This document shows positions 19,914 to 29,102 of a stretch of 64,000 nucleotides of DNA, in pieces. The stretch's first letter is position 1. The number at the start of each line of letters is the position of its first letter. The DNA lies in contig NZ_JACHUZ010000013.1 in NCBI RefSeq assembly GCF_019903425.1, positions 129,246 through 193,245 of the forward strand, in the 5' to 3' direction. The notes under the pieces were generated by a model. It saw only the letters and a program-made list of their open reading frames with translations. It made no database searches and was not told where the DNA came from. Made by a program: the position numbers and the translations under genes. This DNA comes from Vreelandella halophila. GTDB lineage: Bacteria; Pseudomonadota; Gammaproteobacteria; Pseudomonadales; Oleiphilaceae.

Positions 19914-22900
19914 GTCGCGCCCCACGCGGGCGCGTGGATAGAAACTTCCCAGGCGTGGAAATCACTATTTCCAACGGGGTCGCGCCCCACGCGGGCGCGT
20001 GGATAGAAACATCATGAACGGGGGTGATCTTCTGACGCTGCAGCGGTCGCGCCCCACGCGGGCGCGTGGATAGAAACGTGTGCCATTAGGTGTCCTCCGG
20101 TGGTTCGGGGCGTCGCGCCCCACGCGGGCGCGTGGATAGAAACATCAGACCCCCTCAAAAACGACCGCACAGAGCGCGTCGCGCCCCACGCGGGCGCGTG
20201 GATAGAAACTGCTTGATGGCGTTGATTTTGGTCTGATCATTCTGTCGCGCCCCACGCGGGCGCGTGGATAGAAACAGTCATAGCTGAATACGTCTCAATA
20301 GGAACAGTGAGTCGCGCCCCACGCGGGCGCGTGGATAGAAACACATCGACGAGATCACCCGCTTCGGTATCAGGCCCGTCGCGCCCCACGCGGGCGCGTG
20401 GATAGAAACTATTCAGGCAGTAAACGCCGCCGCTGAAACCCGCGTCGCGCCCCACGCGGGCGCGTGGATAGAAACTCAAGCTAGCTCAGCGGGCGGTGGC
20501 GCCAATAACGTCGCGCCCCACGCGGGCGCGTGGATAGAAACGTCTACAACATCACGATCGCCACCAAACAGCGCGGTCGCGCCCCACGCGGGCGCGTGGA
20601 TAGAAACATCAAAAAGGTCCAGTACATGCCGATGGTGGACGGTCGCGCCCCACGCGGGCGCGTGGATAGAAACTGTTATCGATCAAGCTCTTGAAGGACG
20701 AATCGAAGTCGCGCCCCACGCGGGCGCGTGGATAGAAACTCTGGCAGGCTGGGCAGCTCCACGATGCGGACAGGTCGCGCCCCACGCGGGCGCGTGGATA
20801 GAAACTGCTCCGGGGCCGCGGCTTCCAGGTCGTCCATGATGTCGCGCCCCACGCGGGCGCGTGGATAGAAACTGCTTGAGATAGCCGTCCTTGTGCTCGG
20901 TAATCGTGTCGCGCCCCACGCGGGCGCGTGGATAGAAACGTCGGCTGATGCTCGGTTGCCGCCGATTGCTGACATTGTCGCGCCCCACGCGGGCGCGTGG
21001 ATAGAAACACCGTTACCTATGAAGCCGGCGCTAACGGCTCTATGTCGCGCCCCACGCGGGCGCGTGGATAGAAACAGCCTGTCCAGAAGCGATTGCGGCG
21101 CGGCCTCAACGTCGCGCCCCACGCGGGCGCGTGGATAGAAACACCGGGCCGCCATCAGCCCCCGTTACCTCTTGGCGTCGCGCCCCACGCGGGCGCGTGG
21201 ATAGAAACCCGACACACTTTGAATGGCTGCCTGATACTGTTAAGTCGCGCCCCACGCGGGCGCGTGGATAGAAACTTTGCCAGTGACAGTACGCTCGACA
21301 TAAGTTGTCTCGTCGCGCCCCACGCGGGCGCGTGGATAGAAACGATTTTGTGCGCAAACGCGGCGCGGTCCGTAAATGTCGCGCCCCACGCGGGCGCGTG
21401 GATAGAAACAGGGCTCATCGCTCGCCCTTGCCCTGAGCAGATCCGTCGCGCCCCACGCGGGCGCGTGGATAGAAACAGAGACTATCGGAAACATCCGTGA
21501 TTCGCTCGTTGTCGCGCCCCACGCGGGCGCGTGGATAGAAACCCATTTAACAGTCAGAGGAACGCCGTCATGTTGCTGTCGCGCCCCACGCGGGCGCGTG
21601 GATAGAAACTAACACTGCATTCTTTAATGCGTTAGCCGCAAAGGTCGCGCCCCACGCGGGCGCGTGGATAGAAACAAGGGACTGGTAGAGACCGATGCAG
21701 CCGCATCTTGTCGCGCCCCACGCGGGCGCGTGGATAGAAACGCATGTCCAGCGGTTGCTGCATTGCACGTAAGTCGTCGCGCCCCACGCGGGCGCGTGGA
21801 TAGAAACTGTGCCGTAATACTTGATGAGGCGCACCGCATAACGGTCGCGCCCCACGCGGGCGCGTGGATAGAAACAAGGCGCGGCGCTACAAGTACCTTG
21901 TCAGCGTGGGTCGCGCCCCACGCGGGCGCGTGGATAGAAACACGTGCGGGTGATACCAGATTGAGAACGTCCGCCATGTCGCGCCCCACGCGGGCGCGTG
22001 GATAGAAACCAGCACCTACCGCGATCTCGAGTGCAAAAGCTGTGTCGCGCCCCACGCGGGCGCGTGGATAGAAACATCAGCGACGAGAACCCGCACCGGT
22101 CGATGGCCGGTCGCGCCCCACGCGGGCGCGTGGATAGAAACACGCAGCTGGTCTACAGGATTGAAGCACAGCACCTGTCGCGCCCCACGCGGGCGCGTGG
22201 ATAGAAACTCGTTCGCGCTACGTCACCCTGGTGTCATTCGATGTCGCGCCCCACGCGGGCGCGTGGATAGAAACGTCTGCCAGTGGGTGCGGGATCATGT
22301 CCGCATCGGTCGCGCCCCACGCGGGCGCGTGGATAGAAACACTGGCCATGGACCCAATCCGCAATATCTGAACCCGTCGCGCCCCACGCGGGCGCGTGGA
22401 TAGAAACAGACGGTTCCCGGCGGCCAATGCGCATGGTTGTGGTCGCGCCCCACGCGGGCGCGTGGATAGAAACATCAGCGACGAGAATCCACACCGGTCA
22501 ATGGCCGGTCGCGCCCCACGCGGGCGCGTGGATAGAAACGAATTTAAGACCACGCCCAAGGGTGTGGCGGATTGTCGCGCCCCACGCGGGCGCGTGGATA
22601 GAAACCGGCATCGCCAAAGATCGACACCAGATAGTCAAAGTCGCGCCCCACGCGGGCGCGTGGATAGAAACAAGATCGGTCACGCCCTGGTCGATGAGCT
22701 CGACAGTCGCGCCCCACGCGGGCGCGTGGATAGAAACATATCCACATGCGTTACCTTGGAACTCAGCGGCTCGTCGCGCCCCACGCGGGCGCGTGGATAG
22801 AAACGCGGTGGTCGAATCCCGGCGCTGGGCTGGCGAGGTCGCGCCCCACGCGGGCGCGTGGATAGAAACCGCCGCGTCCTGCTCGGCCTGTTCCTCGGCC

Positions 22901-24261
22901 TGGGGTCGCGCCCCACGCGGGCGCGTGGATAGAAACCTCCATGACGCCAACCTGAGACGCAAGGCGGGCCGTCGCGCCCCACGCGGGCGCGTGGATAGAA
23001 ACCTCAAAACGACACCTCCACTGGCGAAGACTTCAAGTCGCGCCCCACGCGGGCGCGTGGATAGAAACTGGCACAGATGCAAGCCGCCCAGCGCCAGGGC
23101 GGGGGTCGCGCCCCACGCGGGCGCGTGGATAGAAACTTTGGTTGTCATCATGCACACCACCTCGGGAAACTGTCGCGCCCCACGCGGGCGCGTGGATAGA
23201 AACAAATGGAATCTGTTTTTTCATTTTTCACTATCTCTGTCGCGCCCCACGCGGGCGCGTGGATAGAAACCGTGCGGGGGACGAAACCACCGGCCGATCC
23301 CAGGTCGCGCCCCACGCGGGCGCGTGGATAGAAACCTTGGCGAACTCATCCGAGCGCAGAGACAGTTCCGTCGCGCCCCACGCGGGCGCGTGGATAGAAA
23401 CCTCGGATGCCTTTAACTCTGAGGACATGTAAACGGTCGCGCCCCACGCGGGCGCGTGGATAGAAACCCGTTGCGCCTTGCCTGTAGGCTGTTTCGAAGG
23501 AGTCGCGCCCCACGCGGGCGCGTGGATAGAAACGCCCCTACTGGTCACACGTTAATCACAGCGCCATGTCGCGCCCCACGCGGGCGCGTGGATAGAAACC
23601 GGCCATATCTGGTGTGTATATAATGATCTCACAGTCGCGCCCCACGCGGGCGCGTGGATAGAAACATACTCACGCCCCAGCTCCCGATCAAGCAGAATGT
23701 CGCGCCCCACGCGGGCGCGTGGATAGAAACGCATCCGTGAAAGCCGGATCACCGTGGCCGGCCGTCGCGCCCCACGCGGGCGCGTGGATAGAAACTCTGG
23801 CCAGTCATCTTGAGTATTACCAGGACGGCGTCGCGCCCCACGCGGGCGCGTGGATAGAAACTGCCGCTTCCCGAGCGCCACGAACCACCGGAGGACACCG
23901 TCGCGCCCCACGCGGGCGCGTGGATAGAAACAAGGTAGGCATCGCGGGTTTCAGGCAGTTCAAGCGTCGCGCCCCACGCGGGCGCGTGGGGATAGAAACG
24001 GCGTCAAGGGCTGGAAACAGTTTGTAGCCCGCTAGTCGCGCCCCACGTGGGCGCGTGGATAGAAACGAGCGAGCACAAGGCGCGGGAGTGCAGGTATTCG
24101 CGTCACGCCCCGTGCGGGCGCGTGGGATAGAAACGAGAACTTCACTCGCACCGCCCAGGTCCTGATGGAGTCGCGCCCATGCGGGCGCGTGGGTAGGAAC
24201 AATAGTGCAACCTCCGGCCAAATTTGGCCGATTTCGTCGCGCCCCGTGCGGGCGCGCGGAT
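19914..24261 (+). CRISPR. Type I-C CRISPR array, about 66 repeats and 65 spacers
   Basis: Counted by eye: 66 repeats of 32 bp starting every 65-70 bp from 19914. The repeat opens GTCGCGCCCC and closes GGATAGAAAC, with a perfect 7-bp hairpin CGCGCCC-CACGC-GGGCGCG, the type I-C pattern. The first 61 repeats are identical. The last five decay: 23966 (extra G), 24035 (one substitution), 24102 (several changes, 33 bp), 24170 (31 bp) and 24236 (truncated after GCGCGGAT). Spacers are 33-38 bp, mostly 34-35. Spacers 33 (22076-22109) and 39 (22474-22507) differ at only three positions. Decay at the end far from cas2 shows that new spacers enter at the cas2 side. All open reading frames across the array are repeat artefacts. 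Confidence 0.98.
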
Positions 24262-24431
24262 CACTTTCGCTCAGACCATCTCCACAAAGCGGGGTAATTT
24301 CATGGCCTCTCAGGTCATGCTGGACTTCAAGATATGGAACGTCCCAGCCCTACCTTGCAGCCAATTTAGCCCTAAGGCAAAATACCAAACACTGTTAAAA
24401 AACCAGATCAATCACACAGGGATGTCGATTT

Positions 24432-24881
24432 ATGGAAATCAGGATCACAGCCACCAGTGCAAGCGTCTCTTTCGGTAAAACAGGTTTCGGGGTTAACGGA
24501 TTCACCGGAACGTATATCGAAACCCGCCCCAGCAAAGATGCTCCCCAGAAGCTTTACGGCATAGTAAAAGGCCCCTCGTTTGGTTCCTCCACGGGATCGT
24601 TCGTCGCAAGTCACGTACAGACAGACTGGTTCTCTATCAGAACCAACGCCGAACTTTTCCGTACTCCTGGAAAGCTGGCTGGAAAAACGCTGGATATAAA
24701 ACTGACCGGAGCATTGGTCGGGGGCGGGAAGGTAGACGTCACTATCAACCTTATTGATGACACCGGGAACATTGAAACGGTAACTGCCAAAGCAGACATT
24801 TCATCGAGTGGCGTTCAGGCAGCCTCGACCAGGATTCGGGGCAAGGTCAAATACCTCCCGGAAGAGTCCAAAGCTGCATGA
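24432..24881 (+). CDS. Uncharacterised soluble protein beyond the CRISPR array
   Basis: A 149-residue protein with no motif I recognise. It starts at ATG 24432 in MEIRITATSASVSF; the upstream sequence CACAGGGATG gives a weak ribosome site. It has no signal peptide or membrane segment. It is Gly/Thr/Ser-rich with alternating hydrophobic patterns (TLDIKLTGALVGGGKVDVTI) suggesting an all-beta fold, and ends in a basic tail. It lies 170 bp after the last degenerate repeat and 37 bp before a small membrane-protein gene, so they look like a two-gene operon. GC content is lower than the chromosome around it. Function unknown; an association with defence is suggested only by location. Confidence 0.65.
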   Translation: MEIRITATSASVSFGKTGFGVNGFTGTYIETRPSKDAPQKLYGIVKGPSFGSSTGSFVASHVQTDWFSIRTNAELFRTPGKLAGKTLDIKLTGALVGGGKVDVTINLIDDTGNIETVTAKADISSSGVQAASTRIRGKVKYLPEESKAA

Positions 24882-24918
24882 GAAAGGACATAAAGGATAT
24901 CGAAAAGGGCAGGGACTG

Positions 24919-25284
24919 ATGCTCGTCACATACATCAGCCGCCATGGTTGGCGGCATACCGTTAAAGCATTGCTCAATACGCTGCTGGTTTTCGTCATTC
25001 TCCTTCAGCTGGGCACGATGCTGGCAATCTCCAACAACCGTGACTTTTTTCTTTCAGTAAACGGTGAATCCAGTAATCCAGCTCAGCACACCATCGGAGC
25101 ATGGATTTCCGACGTGCTCCTCACCCCTGTATCAACATGGGTTCTCATGGGGTTTCTCGTTATTATCACTCTCAAGGAACTTATTCCAGCCTCCCTCAAA
25201 ACCCGTCTCGGGGTTAACCTCGCAACTCTGCTTATCACAACCGCCCTTCTGACATTGGCTTTGCCTGCCCTCTACCAGATCTAG
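24919..25284 (+). CDS. Small three-helix membrane protein paired with the preceding gene
   Basis: A 121-residue protein. The start at ATG 24919 is chosen because AGGGA lies 4 nt upstream, and an earlier start would run back into the preceding gene. Three membrane segments are visible: about 18-38 (LLVFVILLQLGTMLAI), 71-88 (STWVLMGFLVIITL) and 100-120 (LATLLITTALLTLALPALY), with a short polar loop carrying NGESSNPAQHT between the first two. No family recognised. A soluble-plus-membrane gene pair at the edge of a CRISPR locus recalls sensor/effector defence modules, but that is inference from layout alone. Confidence 0.65.
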   Translation: MLVTYISRHGWRHTVKALLNTLLVFVILLQLGTMLAISNNRDFFLSVNGESSNPAQHTIGAWISDVLLTPVSTWVLMGFLVIITLKELIPASLKTRLGVNLATLLITTALLTLALPALYQI

Positions 25285-25305
25285 AAGATGCCGGCAGTAG
25301 CAGGC

Positions 25306-26622
25306 TTACTTCGTACGCTTCAGCCTGAACGCCGTACTCAGCTCATACCCGAAGTAACGCCCGAATGCGCCGAGTACGCTCAGGTTCAGGTCCACCGGCT
25401 CGCCGTCGGCCAGGTGGAAGATCTGCTGGTAGTGCCAGGCCTGGCCGCCGAGCACGTTGATCATCTTCAGTGGCATCAGCGGGCTGGCCGGTGAGAGCCA
25501 GCCACGGTCGGCCAGGCGCAGGCGCTGTTCATGGCTTACGGCCTGGTCGATGCGGCCTTCGATCAGCTCTTTCGGGGTGTCCGGGTCCGTGCAAAGGGGG
25601 CGGCCCAGGCCGATCATGTCCAGCTCCCCGTTCGCCAGGGTCTCTTCCATCAGTGAGCGGCTGCGGAAACCGCCGGTCACCATCAGCGGGCACTGGCAGA
25701 CCTCGCGGATGGCCTGCGCATACTCCAGAAAGTAGGCCTCGCGGGCTCGGGTGCTGGCGCGCTGTTCCGGTTCATGCGCCGTGCCCTCGTCACCGCTGTG
25801 TCCGAGCAGGCGCGGCTGCTCGTAGGTGCCACCGGAAATCTCCAGAAGGTCGATGCCTTCGTCATTCAGCCACTTCACCACCTTCAGGCATTCCTCGTGG
25901 CTGAAACCGCCCTTGCGGAAGTCGTCCGAGTTCAGCTTCACCGCTACCGGGAAGTCCGACCCAACGCGCTCACGCACCGCCCGGACCGTCTCCAGGAGGA
26001 ACCGTGCCCGATTGGCAAGCGAACCGCCCCACTGATCCGTGCGCTGATTGGTCACCGGCGACAGGAAGGAGGAGAGCAGATAACCATGGGCGCCATGCAC
26101 CTGCACGCCCGTGAACCCGGCATCCCTGGCGATACGGGCGACATTCGCGAAGCGTTCGATGAAGTCCCGGATTTCAGCATCACTCAGCGCGCGCGGCCGG
26201 GCGTAGTTGCCCATCAGTTCCAGCTGTACTTCCGAAGGGCCCACGGGCTTGGTCGTCACGTAGCGCGGCGACTGGCGGCCGGCATGGGAAATCTGCATCC
26301 ACAGATGATTGCCGTTGCGAGTGCCTTCCCGAGCCCAGGCACGCAGTGCCGCCATTCCAACGGGCTCACCATCAGACGGCGCCGGATCGATGGCCACGTT
26401 GCCCGGGCGTTCCAGCACGGTACGGTCGATCATGACGTTGCCGGTGATCAGCAGTCCGGCTCCCCCATCCGACCAGCGCCCGTAGAGGCGCTGATGACGC
26501 TCGGTGGCGTGCAACTCGCTGTCCGCAAGGCCTTCGGTCATGGCGGCCTTGGCAAGACGGTTCGGAATGACAGCGCCGCAGGGCAGCGTTAACGGCGAAT
26601 CAAGCGTCACTGAATCCGTCAT
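25306..26622 (-). CDS. NADH:flavin oxidoreductase, Old Yellow Enzyme family
   Basis: A 438-residue FMN enzyme with the TIM-barrel OYE fold. Landmarks are the N-terminal PCGAVIPNRLAKAAMTEGLA, the substrate-binding HGAHGYLLSSFLSP followed by NQRTDQWGGSLANRARF, and the phosphate-binding strand around VTGGFRSRSLMEETL and DMIGLGRPL. It is longer than classic OYEs, with about 60 extra C-terminal residues, but lacks the Fe-S/FAD domain of 2,4-dienoyl-CoA reductase. It likely reduces activated alkenes or enones with NAD(P)H. It follows thiG with a 1-bp stop/start overlap, so it is co-transcribed, but no thiamine role is implied. Confidence 0.88.
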   Translation of the reverse strand: MTDSVTLDSPLTLPCGAVIPNRLAKAAMTEGLADSELHATERHQRLYGRWSDGGAGLLITGNVMIDRTVLERPGNVAIDPAPSDGEPVGMAALRAWAREGTRNGNHLWMQISHAGRQSPRYVTTKPVGPSEVQLELMGNYARPRALSDAEIRDFIERFANVARIARDAGFTGVQVHGAHGYLLSSFLSPVTNQRTDQWGGSLANRARFLLETVRAVRERVGSDFPVAVKLNSDDFRKGGFSHEECLKVVKWLNDEGIDLLEISGGTYEQPRLLGHSGDEGTAHEPEQRASTRAREAYFLEYAQAIREVCQCPLMVTGGFRSRSLMEETLANGELDMIGLGRPLCTDPDTPKELIEGRIDQAVSHEQRLRLADRGWLSPASPLMPLKMINVLGGQAWHYQQIFHLADGEPVDLNLSVLGAFGRYFGYELSTAFRLKRTK

Positions 26623-27419
26623 CAGAAAAAGGTTCCATCCAGCGGTGAGGAGGCACTGGCATAGGCCCGCTTCGGCATGCGCCCGGCGGTGTAGGCCTCA
26701 CGCCCGGCCTCAATCGCCTTGCGCATGGCCCCAGCCATCCGCACTGGATCCTTCGCCTCGGCGATGGCGGTATTCATCAGCACCCCGTCGCACCCCAGCT
26801 CCATGGCCAGGCTCGCATCCGAGGCGGTACCCACGCCCGCATCCACCAGTATCGGCACACTGGCGTTCTCAACGATGGTGCGGATGTTGTAGCGGTTCTG
26901 GATCCCCAGCCCGGAGCCGATGGGTGCCCCCAGCGGCATCACCGCAATGCAGCCCATCCGCTCCAGCTTCAGGGCAATCAGCGGGTCATCGTTGGTGTAG
27001 ACCATGACCCGGAAACCATCATCAATCAGCTGCTCCGCCGCCTTCAGGGTCTCGGTCACATCCGGGTACAGGGTCTTCTCATCCCCCAGCACCTCCAGCT
27101 TCACCAGGTTGTGACCATCCAGAAGTTCGCGCGCCAGCTTGCAGGTGCGCACCGCGTCCTTCGCGCTGTAGCACCCGGCGGTATTCGGCAGCAACGTATA
27201 CTTCTCCGGCGAGACAATATCCAGAAGGCTCGGCTCATCCGGGTTCTGCCCCAGGTTCGTGCGCCGCACCGCCATGGTCACCATCTCCGCTCCGCTGGCC
27301 TCGATGGCGTCTTTTGCCTGCTCCCAGCTGGCGTACTTGCCGGTACCCACCAGCAGGCGGGAACGGTAGGTGGTGCCGTCGATGGTGAGCGGGGTGTCCT
27401 GTGGGGTCTTGTGGGTCAT
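26622..27419 (-). CDS. thiG: Thiazole synthase
   Basis: A 265-residue TIM-barrel enzyme forming the thiazole phosphate moiety of thiamine from deoxyxylulose-5-phosphate, dehydroglycine and the ThiS thiocarboxylate. The start is at ATG 27419 ([20 protein letters not shown]), matching family N termini. Motifs: RLLVGTGKY, the Schiff-base lysine in [16 protein letters not shown], and the phosphate-binding [20 protein letters not shown] plus [15 protein letters not shown]. It lies downstream of thiS with an 80-bp spacer containing a REP-like hairpin. Confidence 0.97.
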   Translation of the reverse strand: MTHKTPQDTPLTIDGTTYRSRLLVGTGKYASWEQAKDAIEASGAEMVTMAVRRTNLGQNPDEPSLLDIVSPEKYTLLPNTAGCYSAKDAVRTCKLARELLDGHNLVKLEVLGDEKTLYPDVTETLKAAEQLIDDGFRVMVYTNDDPLIALKLERMGCIAVMPLGAPIGSGLGIQNRYNIRTIVENASVPILVDAGVGTASDASLAMELGCDGVLMNTAIAEAKDPVRMAGAMRKAIEAGREAYTAGRMPKRAYASASSPLDGTFF

Positions 27420-27442
27420 GGTGTCTCTCGTTTCAGGGCATT

Positions 27443-27480
27443 CGATCGCGACCGGGGTCGCTCCTACAGGGGCGCGGATC
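27443..27480. repeat. REP-like palindromic element between thiS and thiG
   Basis: A perfect 6-bp hairpin GCGACC-GG-GGTCGC (27448-27461) followed by TCCTACAGGGGCGCGG. A stem of this kind next to a TCCTACAG tail is the hallmark of repetitive extragenic palindromes in Pseudomonas-like gammaproteobacteria. It lies inside the thiS-thiG spacer and could tune the relative level of the two messages. Copy number in the genome cannot be judged from this window. Confidence 0.6.
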
Positions 27481-27499
27481 AGCACGGACGGAAGCTGGC

Positions 27500-27700
27500 T
27501 CAGCCACCGCCGATGGCGTGGACAACCTCCACCTGGTCACCGGGCGAAAGCTGGTGCGCTGCATGCTCGCTGCGGGGCACAATCTCCTCATTCACCTCCA
27601 CGGCAATCCGCCGCCCGGTGAGCTCCAGCTGATCCACCAGCGCCTGGATGCTTGCACCTTCACTGACTTCGGTGTTCTCGCCGTTCAGTACGATCTTCAT
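27500..27700 (-). CDS. thiS: Sulfur-carrier protein ThiS
   Basis: A 66-residue ubiquitin-fold sulfur carrier. The C terminus ends HAIGGG, the di-glycine tail that is adenylated and converted to the thiocarboxylate used by Thi[21 protein letters not shown] and the central [21 protein letters not shown] are typical. It is the first gene of thiS-thiG-OYE. The adenylyltransferase (ThiF/MoeB) and the dehydroglycine source (ThiH/ThiO) are not in the window. Confidence 0.94.
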   Translation of the reverse strand: MKIVLNGENTEVSEGASIQALVDQLELTGRRIAVEVNEEIVPRSEHAAHQLSPGDQVEVVHAIGGG

Positions 27701-27732
27701 TTCTAAAGCCCGATCCAGCTGGAGTGCATGGT

Positions 27733-27844
27733 GATGGGTATCGGGGAGGTCTTTCCGGGAAGCTCGATCGCCAGGGATGGCGATCGCGCAGCGTCCATGG
27801 ATGGATTCATAGCGATTCCCGGAAAGACCTCCCCGATGCCCATC
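27733..27844. repeat. 112-bp nested palindromic element
   Basis: Two 29-bp arms (27733-27761 and 27816-27844) are inverted copies differing at one position, enclosing 54 bp. The interior contains its own perfect 9-bp hairpin CGATCGCCA-GGGA-TGGCGATCG (27765-27786) and the palindrome TCCATGGA. It lies between DUF423 and thiS and is non-coding. The structure, with long terminal inverted repeats and no coding capacity, is that of an ERIC-like or miniature mobile element. It could also act as a transcript-end or mRNA-processing hairpin upstream of thiS. Confidence 0.8.
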
Positions 27845-27907
27845 TTCCCGAAAACCAACAAGCTTGAGATGTCATTTATACAAAAATGAGGCTTTCGAGA
27901 GCCAGCT

Positions 27908-28315
27908 TCAAGCCCCCAGCCGCAACCCAGCCACAACCAGACACACCCAACCAACCAGGAACGCCACACCCCCAATCGGCGTAATCGCCCCCAGAACCCG
28001 GACACCACTCAGAACCAGTGCATAAAGACTACCACTGAACAGCAGCGTACCCACCAGAAACGCCCAGGCCGCCGGCACCAGCCAGGACGCATCCGGCCGC
28101 ACCATCCCGACCAGGGCCACGCCCAGCAACGCCAGCGCATGGAACATCTGGTACTGCACCGCCGTCTGGAACACGCTCATGTAATGTTCCGACAGCTTGC
28201 CCTCAAGCGCATGGGCACCGAAGGCCCCGGCCGCCACCGCAAGGCCACCCAGAACAGCGGCAACCGCCAGCCAGGTGCTGGCCGGGAATCCCGCCTCAGT
28301 CGCAGGGTTCAACAC
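27908..28315 (-). CDS. DUF423 family membrane protein
   Basis: A 135-residue inner-membrane protein with four hydrophobic helices. The conserved AGAFGAHALEGKL and the QTAVQYQMFHALALLGV segment are DUF423 (YgdD-like) hallmarks, and the C-terminal ITPIGGVAFLVGW is also family-typical. Its biochemical role is not established. It overlaps the end of apaH by 20 bp, so it is the last gene of the lptD-to-apaH run. Confidence 0.9.
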   Translation of the reverse strand: MLNPATEAGFPASTWLAVAAVLGGLAVAAGAFGAHALEGKLSEHYMSVFQTAVQYQMFHALALLGVALVGMVRPDASWLVPAAWAFLVGTLLFSGSLYALVLSGVRVLGAITPIGGVAFLVGWVCLVVAGLRLGA

Positions 28316-29102
28316 GGGTCATCTCCTTCGTATCAAGGTTCATTGCCGTAAGCTGGCCATTGTAGACACAGCCCGTATCCAGACCGTAAACGTCAGGCGT
28401 ATCCGTGCGGCCTTCAAGCGCCGCCCAGTGCCCGAAAATCAGTTCCGTGGCATCCGGCCGCGGGTACTGGAACCAGGGTGCAAAGCCCTCAGGCGCGGCG
28501 CCCGCGCCCTCCTTGGTGGCCAGATCCAGGGTGCCGTCCTCGGCCAGAAAGCGCATGCGGGTAAGGTAGTTGGTGATCACCCGCCAGCGCTCCATTCCCT
28601 CAAGGCCGGGATCCCAGCGTTCCGGCTGGTTGCCGTACATCTCCCGGAAGTAACGCGATGCCTCGTTGCTCTGGATCACCGCCTCCAGTTCCCGGCTGTA
28701 GCCAACCGCTTCTTCCGCCGTCCACAAATGCGGAATGCCCGCGTGGACCATCAGCAGGCCGCGCCCTTCGTCCGGAATCGCAAAATTCTGCTGCAGCATC
28801 CAGTCGATCAGGTCATTGCGATCCGGCGACTCCAGGATGGCCTGCAGCGTATCCTTGGGGCGAGGTTCATGCCCGCCCAGCGCCACGGCCAGGAAGTGCA
28901 TGTCATGGTTGCCCAGGGTCACCAGGGCATTATCGCCCAGGTCCCGCACCAGCCGCAGGGATTCCAGCGACTTGGGGCCACGGTTGATGATGTCACCCAC
29001 GAACCAGAGCCGATCCCGGTCCGGGCTGAAACCGATACGGTCCATCAGGGCCCTCAGGCTGTCATGGCAGCCGTGAATGTCGCCGATGGCGTACTCACTC
29101 AT
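28296..29102 (-). CDS. apaH: Symmetrical bis(5'-nucleosyl)-tetraphosphatase ApaH
   Basis: A 268-residue metallophosphatase that splits Ap4A into two ADP and removes NpnN caps from RNA. The calcineurin-type metal motifs are AIGDIHGCHDSL, FVGDIINRGPKSLE and TLGNHDMHFLAVA. Length matches the family. It overlaps rsmA by 4 bp, a conserved order (rsmA-apaH) in gammaproteobacteria. Confidence 0.97.
   Translation of the reverse strand: MSEYAIGDIHGCHDSLRALMDRIGFSPDRDRLWFVGDIINRGPKSLESLRLVRDLGDNALVTLGNHDMHFLAVALGGHEPRPKDTLQAILESPDRNDLIDWMLQQNFAIPDEGRGLLMVHAGIPHLWTAEEAVGYSRELEAVIQSNEASRYFREMYGNQPERWDPGLEGMERWRVITNYLTRMRFLAEDGTLDLATKEGAGAAPEGFAPWFQYPRPDATELIFGHWAALEGRTDTPDVYGLDTGCVYNGQLTAMNLDTKEMTRVEPCD

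Noticed and set aside
20237-24221. Many open frames on both strands through the array, with repeating FYPRARVGRD or APRGRVDRN peptides.
   Set aside because: They are translations of the CRISPR repeat with spacer-encoded variation; no ribosome sites, and they follow the repeat period.
24224-24478. A small plus-strand frame after the array, including an ATG at 24300 with 58 codons.
   Set aside because: It begins inside the degenerate repeat zone, overlaps the better-supported 24432 gene and shows no recognisable motif. A small real gene from 24300 cannot be fully excluded.
27703-28008. A 101-codon minus-strand frame with Trp/Leu-rich start.
   Set aside because: It overlaps DUF423 and runs through the palindromic element; no ribosome site or family resemblance.
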